Assembly (NCBI GenBank): GCA_913776245.1 | Contig: CAJYLO010000007.1 | Coordinates: 186,001 to 250,000, forward strand | Direction: 5' to 3' | Length of the DNA: 64,000 bases | DNA from: an uncultured Chryseobacterium sp. | Lineage (GTDB): Bacteria > Bacteroidota > Bacteroidia > Flavobacteriales > Weeksellaceae | Part shown: in pieces, positions 26,547-35,245 of the stretch | Numbering within the stretch: the stretch's first letter is position 1 | Layout: each line of letters opens with the position of its first letter | Translations under genes and position numbers: made by a program | The notes under the pieces: generated by a model | The model's input: only the letters and a program-made list of their open reading frames with translations | What the model was told of the DNA's origin: nothing | Database searches by the model: none

Positions 26547-27740
26547 ATGGAAAAGAAGAAATTGACATTCAAAAAAGTGATTTCCATCATTCTCGGTTTG
26601 GTTTTCGTACTGGCAGTAGTTTTCGGGATCGGCTACCTCATTAAATCCAATTCCAAAGAAAATGAAGTGTTTCTCACCAGAAAACCGGTGATTAAGAATC
26701 TGGACGATAAAGTAATGGCAACCGGGAAAATAGAACCGCGCGAAGAGATCGAAATCAAACCGAATATTTCCGGGATTATCCAAAGCATCAGCGTAAAAGA
26801 AGGCGATAAAGTAGAAGCCGGCCAACTGCTGGCCACTATCAGGATTGTTCCGAATGTTACGGATGTGAACAATGCAACAATGCAGATCAACAATTCTCAA
26901 ATCCAGCTGACTAATGCTAAAATCAATGTTGAAAATCAGCAGAAACAATTTGCGATGCAGGAAAAGCTTTACAAGCAAGGTGTGATTTCCAAGCAGGAAT
27001 ATATTGCTGCTCAGCAACAGTTGCAGACCACTCTGCAACAGCAGAAACTGGCTGTCCAGCAACTGAACGCAGCGCAAAAGCAACTGCAGATCGTAAGAAC
27101 CGGTGCTACACCAGAACTTCAAAGTATGGCAACTACTCAGATCCGTGCGAAAGCGGCTGGAACTGTTCTGGAAATTCCGGTGAAAGTCGGTGGGCAGGTT
27201 ATTGAAGCCAACTCGTTCAACCCGGGAACTACCATTTGTTCTATTGCAGATCTTAATTCTTTGATTTTTAAAGGAAAAATAGATGAAGCTCAAGCAGGAA
27301 AACTGAAAGAAGGGATGGATATGAATGTGGTAATCGGAGCACTTCAAAATAAATCTTTCCCCGGAAAAGTAACGCTGATTGCGCCAAAAGGAACGGAAGA
27401 AAGCGGAACTATCAAATTTAATGTGGAAGGAAATGTGACGAATCCAAAAGGCGAATACATCAGAGCCGGATTCAGCGCGAATGGAGAAATATTGTTAAGC
27501 TCTCAGAAAAATGCGTTGCTTTTGGATGAGTCGCTGATCCAGTATGAAAAAGGAACTAATAAAGCTTTTGTAGAAGTAAAGCAGCCTAACGGAAGCTTCA
27601 AGAAAAATTATGTCAAATTAGGAGCCAGTGACGGTATCAACGTTCAGATTCTTTCAGGAATTGATAAAAATGCTGAGGTAAAAGTCTGGAATCCGTCTGA
27701 TAAAGATAAAGAGGAGCTAAAGGAGAAGAGTAAAAAGTAA
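26547..27740 (+). CDS. HlyD/MacA-type periplasmic adaptor (exporter 2)
   Basis: This 397-residue protein has one N-terminal helix (about 10-30) and the lipoyl half-motifs IQSISVKEGDKVEAGQLLA (about 91-109) and AAGTVLEIPVKVGGQVIEAN (about 209-228). Between them is a coiled-coil hairpin very rich in Gln (AAQQQLQTTLQQQKLAVQQL). It connects the MacB-type permeases to the divergent TolC. It is last in the operon and followed by an intrinsic terminator. Confidence 0.92.
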   Translation: MEKKKLTFKKVISIILGLVFVLAVVFGIGYLIKSNSKENEVFLTRKPVIKNLDDKVMATGKIEPREEIEIKPNISGIIQSISVKEGDKVEAGQLLATIRIVPNVTDVNNATMQINNSQIQLTNAKINVENQQKQFAMQEKLYKQGVISKQEYIAAQQQLQTTLQQQKLAVQQLNAAQKQLQIVRTGATPELQSMATTQIRAKAAGTVLEIPVKVGGQVIEANSFNPGTTICSIADLNSLIFKGKIDEAQAGKLKEGMDMNVVIGALQNKSFPGKVTLIAPKGTEESGTIKFNVEGNVTNPKGEYIRAGFSANGEILLSSQKNALLLDESLIQYEKGTNKAFVEVKQPNGSFKKNYVKLGASDGINVQILSGIDKNAEVKVWNPSDKDKEELKEKSKK

Positions 27741-27770
27741 ATCCTAAATTATAATTGTTAACACACGAGG

Positions 27771-27798
27771 CTGTCCAAAATGGGCAGTCTTTTTTTTT
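27771..27798 (+). terminator. Intrinsic terminator of exporter operon 2
   Basis: CTGTCC and GGGCAG form a 6-bp stem (one G-T pair) with loop AAAAT, followed by T-C-T9. The same stem design recurs at 28619 and 35219. Confidence 0.7.
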
Positions 27799-27815
27799 GC
27801 GATAAACGGAACGAT

Positions 27816-27825
27816 CACTTAAGTG
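27816..27825. promoter_or_regulatory. Palindrome CACTTAAGTG in a duplicated leader (copy 1)
   Basis: A perfect 10-bp palindrome set in about 60 bp that is strongly conserved with 28660-28720 (GTGCTGA-AGAATTATTCTTT and onward). Both copies precede the same short response-regulator start, so this is probably a duplicated promoter or operator. Confidence 0.4.
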
Positions 27826-27904
27826 CTGAAAGAATTATTCTTTCGTGTATTTCTTTTAAGAAATATTGATTATAATTTTGAATAGTAAATTAATATTAAA
27901 AGAG

Positions 27905-27967
27905 ATGAAAGTACTATTAGTATATGCCGAAACGCTTTCTACAAATATAAAAATCTCTTTCAATTAA
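27905..27967 (+). pseudogene. Remnant 5' end of a receiver-domain gene
   Basis: The reading frame MKVLLVYAETLSTNIKISFN then a stop resembles the start of the receiver gene at 28756 (MKLKILLVDSEMLFTKIIKN). The bases upstream also align with that gene's leader. The copy has lost the acidic residue (VYAE for VDSE) and ends after 20 codons. It looks like the truncated, decayed twin of the downstream gene. Confidence 0.6.
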
Positions 27968-27972
27968 TTACA

Positions 27973-28113
27973 CATTGGGGATTTGCAGGGTTAAGGCAAA
28001 AGAACCTTGCTTCCTATCACGACATTTACAAAGCAGAAGAGTATCAAACCGATACACCTTTGCTTGAGGACATTGAACGTACAAAAAGACCTTTGTTATC
28101 AAAGGCAAAATGA
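27973..28113 (+). pseudogene. C-terminal fragment of an unrecognised gene
   Basis: A frame without an upstream start reads HWGFAGLRQKNLASYHDIYK, continues to LSKAK and a TGA at 28111-28113. It has normal coding character but follows directly on the receiver remnant in another frame, so it appears to be the 3' end left by a deletion or recombination. I do not recognise the family. Together with the remnant it accounts for the 397-bp gap 27741-28137. Confidence 0.4.
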
Positions 28114-28137
28114 TTACTTACATTAAATTTCAATTCA

Positions 28138-28593
28138 ATGAACAAGTTTTTATTTTTCTTATTAGCCGTTTCACTAACCAGTTGTGCTGCAAGTTCCGTA
28201 TCTCCGGTTTTTGTAGATAACAAGGCTAAAGTTATTCTGGCTTCAGATCCGGTAAAGCTTCCCGTAAGGCTTTCCGTAGAGCAAAAGGCAGTGATGTTAC
28301 TCAATCAGTTATTCAATACAGATCCTTCCAACGAAAAAATGATACTGATGATCAGCAATGATTCTGATTGTGATTTTACAATGAATATCACAGGAAAGAA
28401 CAATTACATTCTGCCGGTAGCGGCAAAAGACACAGAAAGTATTGTTCTGGAACGCGGTGGTTACGAAATGAGATCAGAAGTTTGTAGAACTCCTTACAAA
28501 TCTTTCAAAATTCTTTCGGATAACACTAATCTGAGTATAAGATATACAGTTTTAAAACCCAGCGAAAATATTGCTGTAGCTGCAAACCAGTGA
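28138..28593 (+). CDS. Small lipoprotein of unknown function (DUF6759-like)
   Basis: This 151-residue protein has a lipoprotein signal with lipobox LTSC (MNKFLFFLLAVSLTSCAA). Cys16 would be acylated. The mature part is short and beta-rich, with NDSDCDFTMNITGKNNYILP and SEVCRTPYKS carrying two further cysteines that could form a disulfide. It resembles DUF6759 proteins of Chryseobacterium as I remember them, a family without assigned function. It is followed by its own terminator, so it appears to be monocistronic. Confidence 0.7.
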   Translation: MNKFLFFLLAVSLTSCAASSVSPVFVDNKAKVILASDPVKLPVRLSVEQKAVMLLNQLFNTDPSNEKMILMISNDSDCDFTMNITGKNNYILPVAAKDTESIVLERGGYEMRSEVCRTPYKSFKILSDNTNLSIRYTVLKPSENIAVAANQ

Positions 28594-28618
28594 TTAGTCA
28601 AAAAATATCTTGAATGAG

Positions 28619-28645
28619 GCTGTCCAAAAAGGACAGTCTTTTTTT
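28619..28645 (+). terminator. Intrinsic terminator after the lipoprotein gene
   Basis: CTGTCC-AAAAA-GGACAG hairpin followed by TCTTTTTTT. It is the same design as at 27771. Confidence 0.85.
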
Positions 28646-28664
28646 GTCAGGAATCCGTAACTGT

Positions 28665-28674
28665 CACTTAAGTG
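28665..28674. promoter_or_regulatory. Palindrome CACTTAAGTG in a duplicated leader (copy 2)
   Basis: This is the second copy of the 10-bp palindrome, 82 bases before the start of the receiver gene at 28756. The flanking sequence GTGCTGATAGAATTATTC matches copy 1 at 27816, which suggests a conserved operator or promoter element. Confidence 0.4.
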
Positions 28675-28755
28675 CTGATAGAATTATTCTTTTGTGTAAT
28701 TCTTTTAGGAAGTATTGAACCTAATTTTGATTAATAAAATCATAACAATAAGAAC

Positions 28756-29145
28756 ATGAAATTGAAAATACTATTGGTAGACAGCGAAATGCTTTTTACG
28801 AAAATAATTAAAAATATCCTGCTAATCAAAGAATATGAAATAGAAGAAGCAGGCAATGGATATGAGGGATTGCAGAAAGCAAAAAACAAACATTTTGATT
28901 TAGTGATTTCAAATGTTTTTCTAACGCAAGTAAGTGGCTTGGAATTCATTAACAGGTATAAAAATGAAGTTAACAATACTACACCCATTTTCGTCATATC
29001 AAAATCTTCTGATAAGAATTTGGAAAGTGCGGTTTTTGATTTAGGCGCTGCAAATTTTATTACCATTCCTATGAATCTGTACAAGCTTTTTAAAAAAGTA
29101 AAAGAATTAGAAACTGACAGAAAAGCTTTTTTGATTAATCAATAA
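28756..29145 (+). CDS. Stand-alone degenerate receiver domain (pseudo-response regulator)
   Basis: This 129-residue protein is a full CheY-type receiver with no output domain. The fold markers are present (KILLVDSE, FDLVISNVFLTQVSGLEFI, PIFVISKSS, GAANFITIP), but key catalytic positions are changed. The phospho-acceptor Asp is Asn53 (ISNV for ISDV), the acidic pair is D9-S10, and the conserved Lys of the LTKP motif is Ile104. It can hardly be phosphorylated in the usual way and may instead act by binding a partner. It precedes the glycosidase-glycosyltransferase operon and shares the locus with three histidine kinases. Confidence 0.85.
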   Translation: MKLKILLVDSEMLFTKIIKNILLIKEYEIEEAGNGYEGLQKAKNKHFDLVISNVFLTQVSGLEFINRYKNEVNNTTPIFVISKSSDKNLESAVFDLGAANFITIPMNLYKLFKKVKELETDRKAFLINQ

Positions 29146-29276
29146 TACACAAATATGCCACATTATATTGCGACAATTAATTGATGATGCTTAACTCTTG
29201 ATAAAGAAACAAAGCATTCATTGATTTTTATGATAGTGACCATTAGCCGCTTAATCGTTTAATAAATAATAAATTA

Positions 29277-31844
29277 ATGATGGGAAAAATTAAACTTTTG
29301 TTTCATTATATTAAGTTAATAAAAATAGTAACAGGCATTGTTTTTTTATGTTTTTATAGTGTAAATGCTCAGGAAAACAACTGCATTTATTCTACCAATA
29401 AAGAGAATATTACCGTGTGGAATGGTGAAAAATACGTTCCGTTTTTTTTAAAGGGCATTAATTTAGGAGTGGGACTTCCGGGCAGTTTTCCGGGTGATCT
29501 GAGTCCCAGTTACAATCAATATCTGCACTGGTTTGCTCTTATTAAGGAAGCCGGATTTAACTGTATAAGAATCTATACGCTTCATTTTCCAAGATTTTAT
29601 GAAGCTTTATATGATTATAATCGGGATCATGAAAATAATCCTTTGTTATTTATTCAGGGGATTTGGCTGGAGGAAGAGTATCCGGACTATAACAATAATT
29701 TATTTAATCTTACTTCTGTTTTTAGCAAAGAAATACAAGATAATATCAGTGCCGTACATGGAAATAATAAAATAGAGGAAAGGCAAGGCAAAGCATACGG
29801 AGAATATAAGAAAGATGTCTCTCCCTGGTGTCTGGCATATATTATCGGAAGAGAAATAAATCCTTATGAAATACAGACCACCAATACTGTAAATCCTGAT
29901 TTCAGCACTTTTAAAGGCAATCATCTTTCTATCGGGAACGCAAGCGCATCAGAATATTGGTTTACTTCTATGCTGGACTTAGCTCTGACCTTTGAACAAA
30001 ATAATTATAAGACACAGCGCCCAATTAGTGTTTCCAGCTGGCCTACATTAGACCCGATTTCTCATCCGGAAGAACCTAATGGCGAAGAAGATTCGGCCTC
30101 ATTAGATTTTTCTAAAATACAATTAACCAATGCACCTGCCGGCTTTTTCATCAGTTATCACGCTTATCCGTATTACCCGGATTTTGTAAGTGATCAAAGC
30201 ACTTATCAGAATTACAAAGATGATTACGGACCTAATAGTTACAAAGGCTATTTAACGGACCTTAAATCTCATTATAAAAATTTTCCATTGATTATTGCAG
30301 AATATGGTGTTCCTTCTAGTTGGGTAATTGCGCATTATGCCTCATCAGGAATGAATCATGGTGGTTTTGATGAGTATAATCAAGGACAGACTGATATAAG
30401 ATTATTACAAACCATACAAGACACTCATTGTGGAGGTGGAATACAATTTTCTTTGATGGATGAATGGTTTAAAAGAACATGGATTACAGATCCTATAGAT
30501 TATATGCCAGAAAGTAGAATTTTATGGCAAAATTTGGCGTCAGCAGAACAAAATTTTGGACTGCTTACTTATGAGAAACCTGTGAAATTTAAAACAATGA
30601 AATCTGAAAACGATGAAGATGCTGTTACCAAAATAGAAGCTGACGCCAATTATCAGTTTTTTGAACTTAAATTAAGTTTGAAAAACTCTTTTAAAAACCC
30701 TGATGAAATATGGGTAGCGCTAGATACTTATAATGAAAATTTGGGAGAATCTATTTTGCCCAATGGAATTAAAATTCCTAAAAGAAGTGAATATGCTTTA
30801 AAAATCACCAATCATTCTGCAGAATTATATGTAACCAGAGCTTATGATATTTTTGGAATTTGGCATCATACTTCTCAGCCAGATCAGTTATATCATTCTA
30901 TTGCTACAGATGGTGCACCTTGGGATTTGGTGAGATTTAAAAATAATAATTCTAATACAGCAGTTCAATTTGTAGGAAATTTACAAGTAAATTATGATTT
31001 TCAGCCAGCATCTTCTAAGGATGCCATTACTATTGCAGATAAATCTATATCAATAAAAATTCCTTGGTCATACATTAATGTAGTAGCTCCGGATCAAAAA
31101 AAAGTTTTAGATGATGACAGAAATACACCTGAAACAGAAAGTATAATTTCTGACGGTTTTGCAGTGAATGTATTTTATGAAAACAAATGGTTTTCTGGAG
31201 ATGAAAGATTTGTCTGGGAAAATTGGAATGCACAGAATGTTTCGGATGCTATAGAAACGCCTAAACTTTCTTATTATGTAATGAAAGATAATCTTCAAAA
31301 TTTTAATACACCTTGTATTTCCGTTAATGATAATTACAGTTTTGAAGACGGGATATTTCCCAAAAATATTTCGAAAGATGCCGGTTTATTAGTGAATGAC
31401 TATGATTTAGATGGAGACGTAAAGGAAACGTATATTTATGATAATCCTAAAAATGGAACGGTATTTCTGAATACAGATGGCTCATTTTATTATCTGCCTG
31501 AAAAAAACTTTACTGGCGTAGATACTTTTACTTATGTAGTTTTTGATGGCTACAGTATTTCTGAACCTTCTACAGTGAAAATTAATGTATTAAAAAATGG
31601 TGATGTTTTAGGAGATAGATTTCTAAGAGCTTATCCTAATCCTTTTACGGACAATGTTTTTGTGGATTCTTCTATTCATTTTGATGAACTGGAGCTTTAC
31701 AATGCTTCCGGAACCCTTATTTCAAAAACCAAAATTTCAGAGTATCCTTCACAGTTGAATTTATCTTTTCTGTCAAAAGGGATGTATTTGTTAATTGGTA
31801 AAAAAGACGGAAAAATTTTTTCTTTTAAAATGATAAAAAGATAG
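29277..31844 (+). CDS. T9SS-exported clan-A glycoside hydrolase-like protein with cadherin-like domain
   Basis: This 855-residue protein starts with a signal peptide (to about residue 32, ending VNAQ). Residues 40-430 look like a (beta/alpha)8 clan-A glycosidase: FLKGINLG, NCIRIYTLHF, acid/base Glu193 in IIGREINP, SYHAYPYYP, nucleophile Glu342 in IIAEYG, and Trp397 in MDEWF. A beta-rich region follows, then a cadherin/VCBS-like domain (about 685-775, DAGLLVNDYDLDGD and FTGVDTFTYVVFDG). The last 70 residues are a type A type IX sorting domain (AYPNPFTDNVFV ... KGMYLL ... MIKR). It is probably cell-surface or secreted and may cut or bind the polymer made by the GT2 enzyme of the same operon. 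Confidence 0.82.
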   Translation: MMGKIKLLFHYIKLIKIVTGIVFLCFYSVNAQENNCIYSTNKENITVWNGEKYVPFFLKGINLGVGLPGSFPGDLSPSYNQYLHWFALIKEAGFNCIRIYTLHFPRFYEALYDYNRDHENNPLLFIQGIWLEEEYPDYNNNLFNLTSVFSKEIQDNISAVHGNNKIEERQGKAYGEYKKDVSPWCLAYIIGREINPYEIQTTNTVNPDFSTFKGNHLSIGNASASEYWFTSMLDLALTFEQNNYKTQRPISVSSWPTLDPISHPEEPNGEEDSASLDFSKIQLTNAPAGFFISYHAYPYYPDFVSDQSTYQNYKDDYGPNSYKGYLTDLKSHYKNFPLIIAEYGVPSSWVIAHYASSGMNHGGFDEYNQGQTDIRLLQTIQDTHCGGGIQFSLMDEWFKRTWITDPIDYMPESRILWQNLASAEQNFGLLTYEKPVKFKTMKSENDEDAVTKIEADANYQFFELKLSLKNSFKNPDEIWVALDTYNENLGESILPNGIKIPKRSEYALKITNHSAELYVTRAYDIFGIWHHTSQPDQLYHSIATDGAPWDLVRFKNNNSNTAVQFVGNLQVNYDFQPASSKDAITIADKSISIKIPWSYINVVAPDQKKVLDDDRNTPETESIISDGFAVNVFYENKWFSGDERFVWENWNAQNVSDAIETPKLSYYVMKDNLQNFNTPCISVNDNYSFEDGIFPKNISKDAGLLVNDYDLDGDVKETYIYDNPKNGTVFLNTDGSFYYLPEKNFTGVDTFTYVVFDGYSISEPSTVKINVLKNGDVLGDRFLRAYPNPFTDNVFVDSSIHFDELELYNASGTLISKTKISEYPSQLNLSFLSKGMYLLIGKKDGKIFSFKMIKR

Positions 31845-31848
31845 GTAA

Positions 31849-32652
31849 ATGAAAACTTTAATTACAGTTATGTTTTTTATTTCAAGCACTTCTTTATTCG
31901 GCCAGGCTCAGAAAGAAATAGAAAAAGATTCTGTAAGCAATAAAACATATGACAATTACATCGGAGTTTCTCAGATGCTGGTAAGTTATAATGAGCCAAT
32001 CAAGCAGACCGATCTTTTAACCAGCGTAGAATATGTAAGGAAATTTAAAAAACAGACTTTAGTTACTCGTATTAATAGAATCGATTTTATTCAGCAGAAG
32101 GATTATTCTTTAGAAACTGAATTTTATCAAAAAGCAGGAAAACATTCTTACCTTTTCCTCAATGCTTCCGCCGGATTGAATAAGAAAGTATTTCCTCAAT
32201 ATAATTTAGCCGCAGAATTCTACAGTTTGGCTTTTAAAAGAGTAGAATATTCTTTGGGTTATCGTGTTTTGCATTTTAGTTCAAATAATGTAAATCTTGT
32301 ATTTGGGAGTTTGGGATATTATTATCATAACTATTACTTTGTTTACAGGCCTACTGTTCAGATAGATAATAACAAAGGTTTTCTTACCCAGATATTTTTT
32401 TTGAGAAGATATTTTGATGATGAAAAGTCTTACTTACAGCTGGATTTTCAGCGGGGTAATTTGCCCTATATTTTTTCTGGCATTGGAAATATAGGTACGC
32501 TCAAATCTTCCCGTTTCATTATCCAGGCTAAATTAAAATTACTGCAAACGTGGTATATAAAGCCATTTTATATGTTTGAGAAAGAAGAATATTATCCGGA
32601 CAGATTCCGGGATAAAAATTATTTTCAAATAGGGTTGATCAAGCAATTTTAA
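31849..32652 (+). CDS. YaiO-family outer-membrane beta-barrel protein
   Basis: This 267-residue protein has a signal peptide (MKTLITVMFFISSTSLFGQ), then alternating amphipathic strands rich in Tyr and Phe (SVEYVRKFKKQTLVTRINRI, RVEYSLGYRVLHFSS, YYYHNYYFVYRP). It ends in a C-terminal strand with terminal Phe (FQIGLIKQF), typical of BAM-folded barrels. The pattern matches the YaiO family. It starts four bases after the preceding stop and sits just upstream of a glycosyltransferase, as I recall for E. coli yaiO/yaiP. A role as outer-membrane exit for a polysaccharide is inference. Confidence 0.8.
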   Translation: MKTLITVMFFISSTSLFGQAQKEIEKDSVSNKTYDNYIGVSQMLVSYNEPIKQTDLLTSVEYVRKFKKQTLVTRINRIDFIQQKDYSLETEFYQKAGKHSYLFLNASAGLNKKVFPQYNLAAEFYSLAFKRVEYSLGYRVLHFSSNNVNLVFGSLGYYYHNYYFVYRPTVQIDNNKGFLTQIFFLRRYFDDEKSYLQLDFQRGNLPYIFSGIGNIGTLKSSRFIIQAKLKLLQTWYIKPFYMFEKEEYYPDRFRDKNYFQIGLIKQF

Positions 32653-32656
32653 AGAA

Positions 32657-33505
32657 ATGAAAACATTGATTATCATATTAACTAAAATTCCTGATTACAG
32701 AACGGATGCCGATGAAGGAGCTAATTACTTCTTCACATCAGCAGAATTCGAAAGAGCTTTGCTGATGGGCATCTTTATTTTATTAGGGTTGATTTTTATC
32801 CTTTCTGTTTCTTATGTGATAGTGGTGTACAAAAGAATACGAAGAGTGGAAAAAACAATTTTCTTTGAACCCGGTATATTCAATTATCTGGAGAGAATAA
32901 CCAATGAAAAAATAAGAATTGAGAAAATAGCTTTGGAATTTCATAATGATCCTTATAAAAATGACAAAATTTTTATAAGAATGATTACCAAAAGTATAAT
33001 AGACGCTCATAACTATTTCCAGGGAAATATGAAACTGAGGTTAGAAAATTTTTATTTATCCACAGGTTTGCTGCATCATTCCCATAAAAAACTGAAGTCT
33101 AACAGATGGTATATAAAATGCAAAGGTCTACGGGAATTGTCTGAAATGGAAGTCATCTATTTTTACAAAGATGTGCTAAAGCTTTGTTATGAAAAAAATA
33201 ATTTGGTAAATGTGGAAGCGATTCTGGGAATTATAAAGATGAAAGGATCCGAAGCGTATAAAGATGTAAGCGGGTACAGATATCCTCTCAGTAAATGGGT
33301 CATTGCTAATATCATAGAATCTATAAAAGGGGTTCAGAATAACAGGCAGTTTGATTACTCATTGATGCTGAATAGTAAAAATGAATCCATATTAATGATC
33401 GGTATAGAGATGATTAAATATTTTAATCTGAGGAACTACGAAGAAGAACTTAATTATCTTCGTGCGGTGAATAAATCTCCGGACATACAGAAAATGCTAA
33501 ATTAA
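32657..33505 (+). CDS. Membrane-anchored helical (HEAT-like) protein of the polysaccharide locus
   Basis: This 282-residue protein has a single transmembrane segment at about 36-60 (ALLMGIFILLGLIFILSVSYVIVVYK), followed by a cytoplasmic, largely helical domain. Repeating helix pairs such as ELSEMEVIYFYKDVLKLC, NVEAILGIIKMKG and NESILMIGIEMIKYFNLRN suggest HEAT or similar alpha-solenoid repeats. No catalytic motif is visible. It is translated in line with the barrel (4-base gap) and the glycosyltransferase (7-base gap). I infer a scaffold or regulatory partner of the synthase, without direct evidence. Confidence 0.65.
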   Translation: MKTLIIILTKIPDYRTDADEGANYFFTSAEFERALLMGIFILLGLIFILSVSYVIVVYKRIRRVEKTIFFEPGIFNYLERITNEKIRIEKIALEFHNDPYKNDKIFIRMITKSIIDAHNYFQGNMKLRLENFYLSTGLLHHSHKKLKSNRWYIKCKGLRELSEMEVIYFYKDVLKLCYEKNNLVNVEAILGIIKMKGSEAYKDVSGYRYPLSKWVIANIIESIKGVQNNRQFDYSLMLNSKNESILMIGIEMIKYFNLRNYEEELNYLRAVNKSPDIQKMLN

Positions 33506-33512
33506 AGCAATC

Positions 33513-35186
33513 ATGGCAACTTATACTTATAAAGCAAAGAAAATAATAGCTGTATTTTTCTTAATCCCTGCTTTATTTTTTGCTAATTTGGATATAACTG
33601 GTGCTGCAAAAAATGAAGGACAGGGTATTCATTATATCCCTGTAAAAAATAAAAATATCCCTGATTATCCGGGAAGAGACATTGGGCTTTACCGGCCGGA
33701 AATGGGATCAAATCATAATGATGGCAAGAGTATTGAAAAAAAATCTGATGAACCTTGGCTCACCAGAAATGCGTTCATCTATTATTTTAATTCGGTTATT
33801 TTTATCCTTGCTGTCAGTATAATGTCAGCCTATATTATTCTGGCAATTTTATCTTTCTTCGAGATCAGGAAATATAAAAGAACCAATGGATTTATTAATT
33901 ATGATGTACTGTTATCTTGTTCCTTAAGTCCGGATATTTCCATTATAGCTCCTGCATTTAATGAATCTAAGACCATTATTCATAACATCAATTCTTTACT
34001 CTGTCTTCGTTATTCCAATTATGAAGTAATTATAGTCAATGATGGCAGTACGGATGATACGATGGAAAAAATTATCCGGCACTTTGAATTGATACCTTTT
34101 GATGTCCCACTATATAAAGAGCTGCTTCCAACTAAAAAGATCAGAATGATCTACACATCGCGGAAACAATCATTGTCAAACCTGTTTGTAATAGATAAAG
34201 AAAACGGAGGCAAATCCGATGCTTTAAATGCAGGGATTAATTTTAGCAAAAAATCCTACATAGTATGTATGGATGTAGATTCTTTACTAATTAAAGACAG
34301 TTTGCTAAAATTAGTAAAACCGGTAATGGAAGAAGTAAATAAAAGAGTGATAGCAGTAGGAGGTGTGGTGAGAATTGTCAATGGATGCGACATCAAAAGA
34401 GGACATATAGAAGAAGTAAGCACATCGGATATTCTACTATCCAATATCCAAATTATAGAATATCTCCGAGCTTTTTTATTGGGCAGAATGGCCTGGTCCC
34501 ATCTTAATTCTCTGGTACTGATAAGCGGAGCCATTGGTCTTTTTGATAAGGAAATCGTAATAAAAGCAGGCGGCTATAGTACCAAAACTGTAGGAGAAGA
34601 CATGGAGTTGGTGGTGAGAATGAGAAAATATATGACACAGACCAAGCAAAAATACCTGATAAAATATGTTCCGGATCCTTTATGCTGGACAGAAAGCCCC
34701 GAAAAAGTAAGCATTCTGATTAAACAAAGATCCCGCTGGATTCGCGGAACGATGGAAACACTTTACAGGCACAAGGATATGTTCCTGAATCCCAAATACG
34801 GAAAATTCGGATTAATAGGCTTGCCGTATTGGTTTATTTTCGAGTATTTATATATCTGGGTAGAATTTATAGGAATTTTAATTACGGTATATTTTATTGT
34901 TTCAGGAATAATTTCCTGGAAATTCTTTTTCTTTCTAGCGTTGTTCGTTTACTCGTTTGCTGTGTTTTTTTCTATAATAGCATTATTAACAGACGAAGTA
35001 AGTTACAGCCATTACACGAAAAAAAAGCATATAAAAAGCCTCATAAAAGCAGCGTTTCTTGAGCCTTTTTATTTTCATCCTCTTGTTTTATATGCCGGAA
35101 TTAAGGGGAATTTTCAGAAACTTTTTGGGCTCAATAATTGGGGTAAAATGAAAAGAAAAGGCTTTGATGATAAGGAAAATAGCTAG
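33513..35186 (+). CDS. Processive family 2 glycosyltransferase (PgaC/cellulose-synthase-like)
   Basis: This 557-residue inner-membrane enzyme has an N-terminal signal-anchor-like segment and a second helix (about 93-117), then a GT2 catalytic domain. The D,D,D,Q(Q/R)xRW series is complete: IVNDGST (D177), CMDVDS (D254/D256), VGEDMEL (D363) and QRSRW (405-409). Three C-terminal helices follow (about 433-515). This pattern marks synthases that polymerise and extrude a beta-linked polysaccharide. The long periplasmic N-terminal loop between helices (about 30-90) is unusual. The product sugar cannot be told from sequence. The operon ends at a terminator at 35219. Confidence 0.9.
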   Translation: MATYTYKAKKIIAVFFLIPALFFANLDITGAAKNEGQGIHYIPVKNKNIPDYPGRDIGLYRPEMGSNHNDGKSIEKKSDEPWLTRNAFIYYFNSVIFILAVSIMSAYIILAILSFFEIRKYKRTNGFINYDVLLSCSLSPDISIIAPAFNESKTIIHNINSLLCLRYSNYEVIIVNDGSTDDTMEKIIRHFELIPFDVPLYKELLPTKKIRMIYTSRKQSLSNLFVIDKENGGKSDALNAGINFSKKSYIVCMDVDSLLIKDSLLKLVKPVMEEVNKRVIAVGGVVRIVNGCDIKRGHIEEVSTSDILLSNIQIIEYLRAFLLGRMAWSHLNSLVLISGAIGLFDKEIVIKAGGYSTKTVGEDMELVVRMRKYMTQTKQKYLIKYVPDPLCWTESPEKVSILIKQRSRWIRGTMETLYRHKDMFLNPKYGKFGLIGLPYWFIFEYLYIWVEFIGILITVYFIVSGIISWKFFFFLALFVYSFAVFFSIIALLTDEVSYSHYTKKKHIKSLIKAAFLEPFYFHPLVLYAGIKGNFQKLFGLNNWGKMKRKGFDDKENS

Positions 35187-35218
35187 TTGATAATCTCTGT
35201 AAAGATTAACAAAATGGG

Positions 35219-35243
35219 CTGTCAATTTTTGGCAGTCTCTTTT
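35219..35243. terminator. Terminator between the convergent glycosyltransferase and LuxR-type regulator
   Basis: CTGTCA and TGGCAG form a 6-bp stem around ATTTT, followed by TCTCTTTTG. This is the third example in the locus of the GGCTGTC ... GCAGTCT hairpin design. Confidence 0.6.
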
Positions 35244-35245
35244 GT

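Noticed and set aside
26538-27347. 269-codon leftward frame opposite the exporter 2 adaptor gene.
   Set aside because: It lies wholly antisense to a clear HlyD-type gene and its translation is an odd Phe/His/Cys-rich mixture with no recognisable domain.
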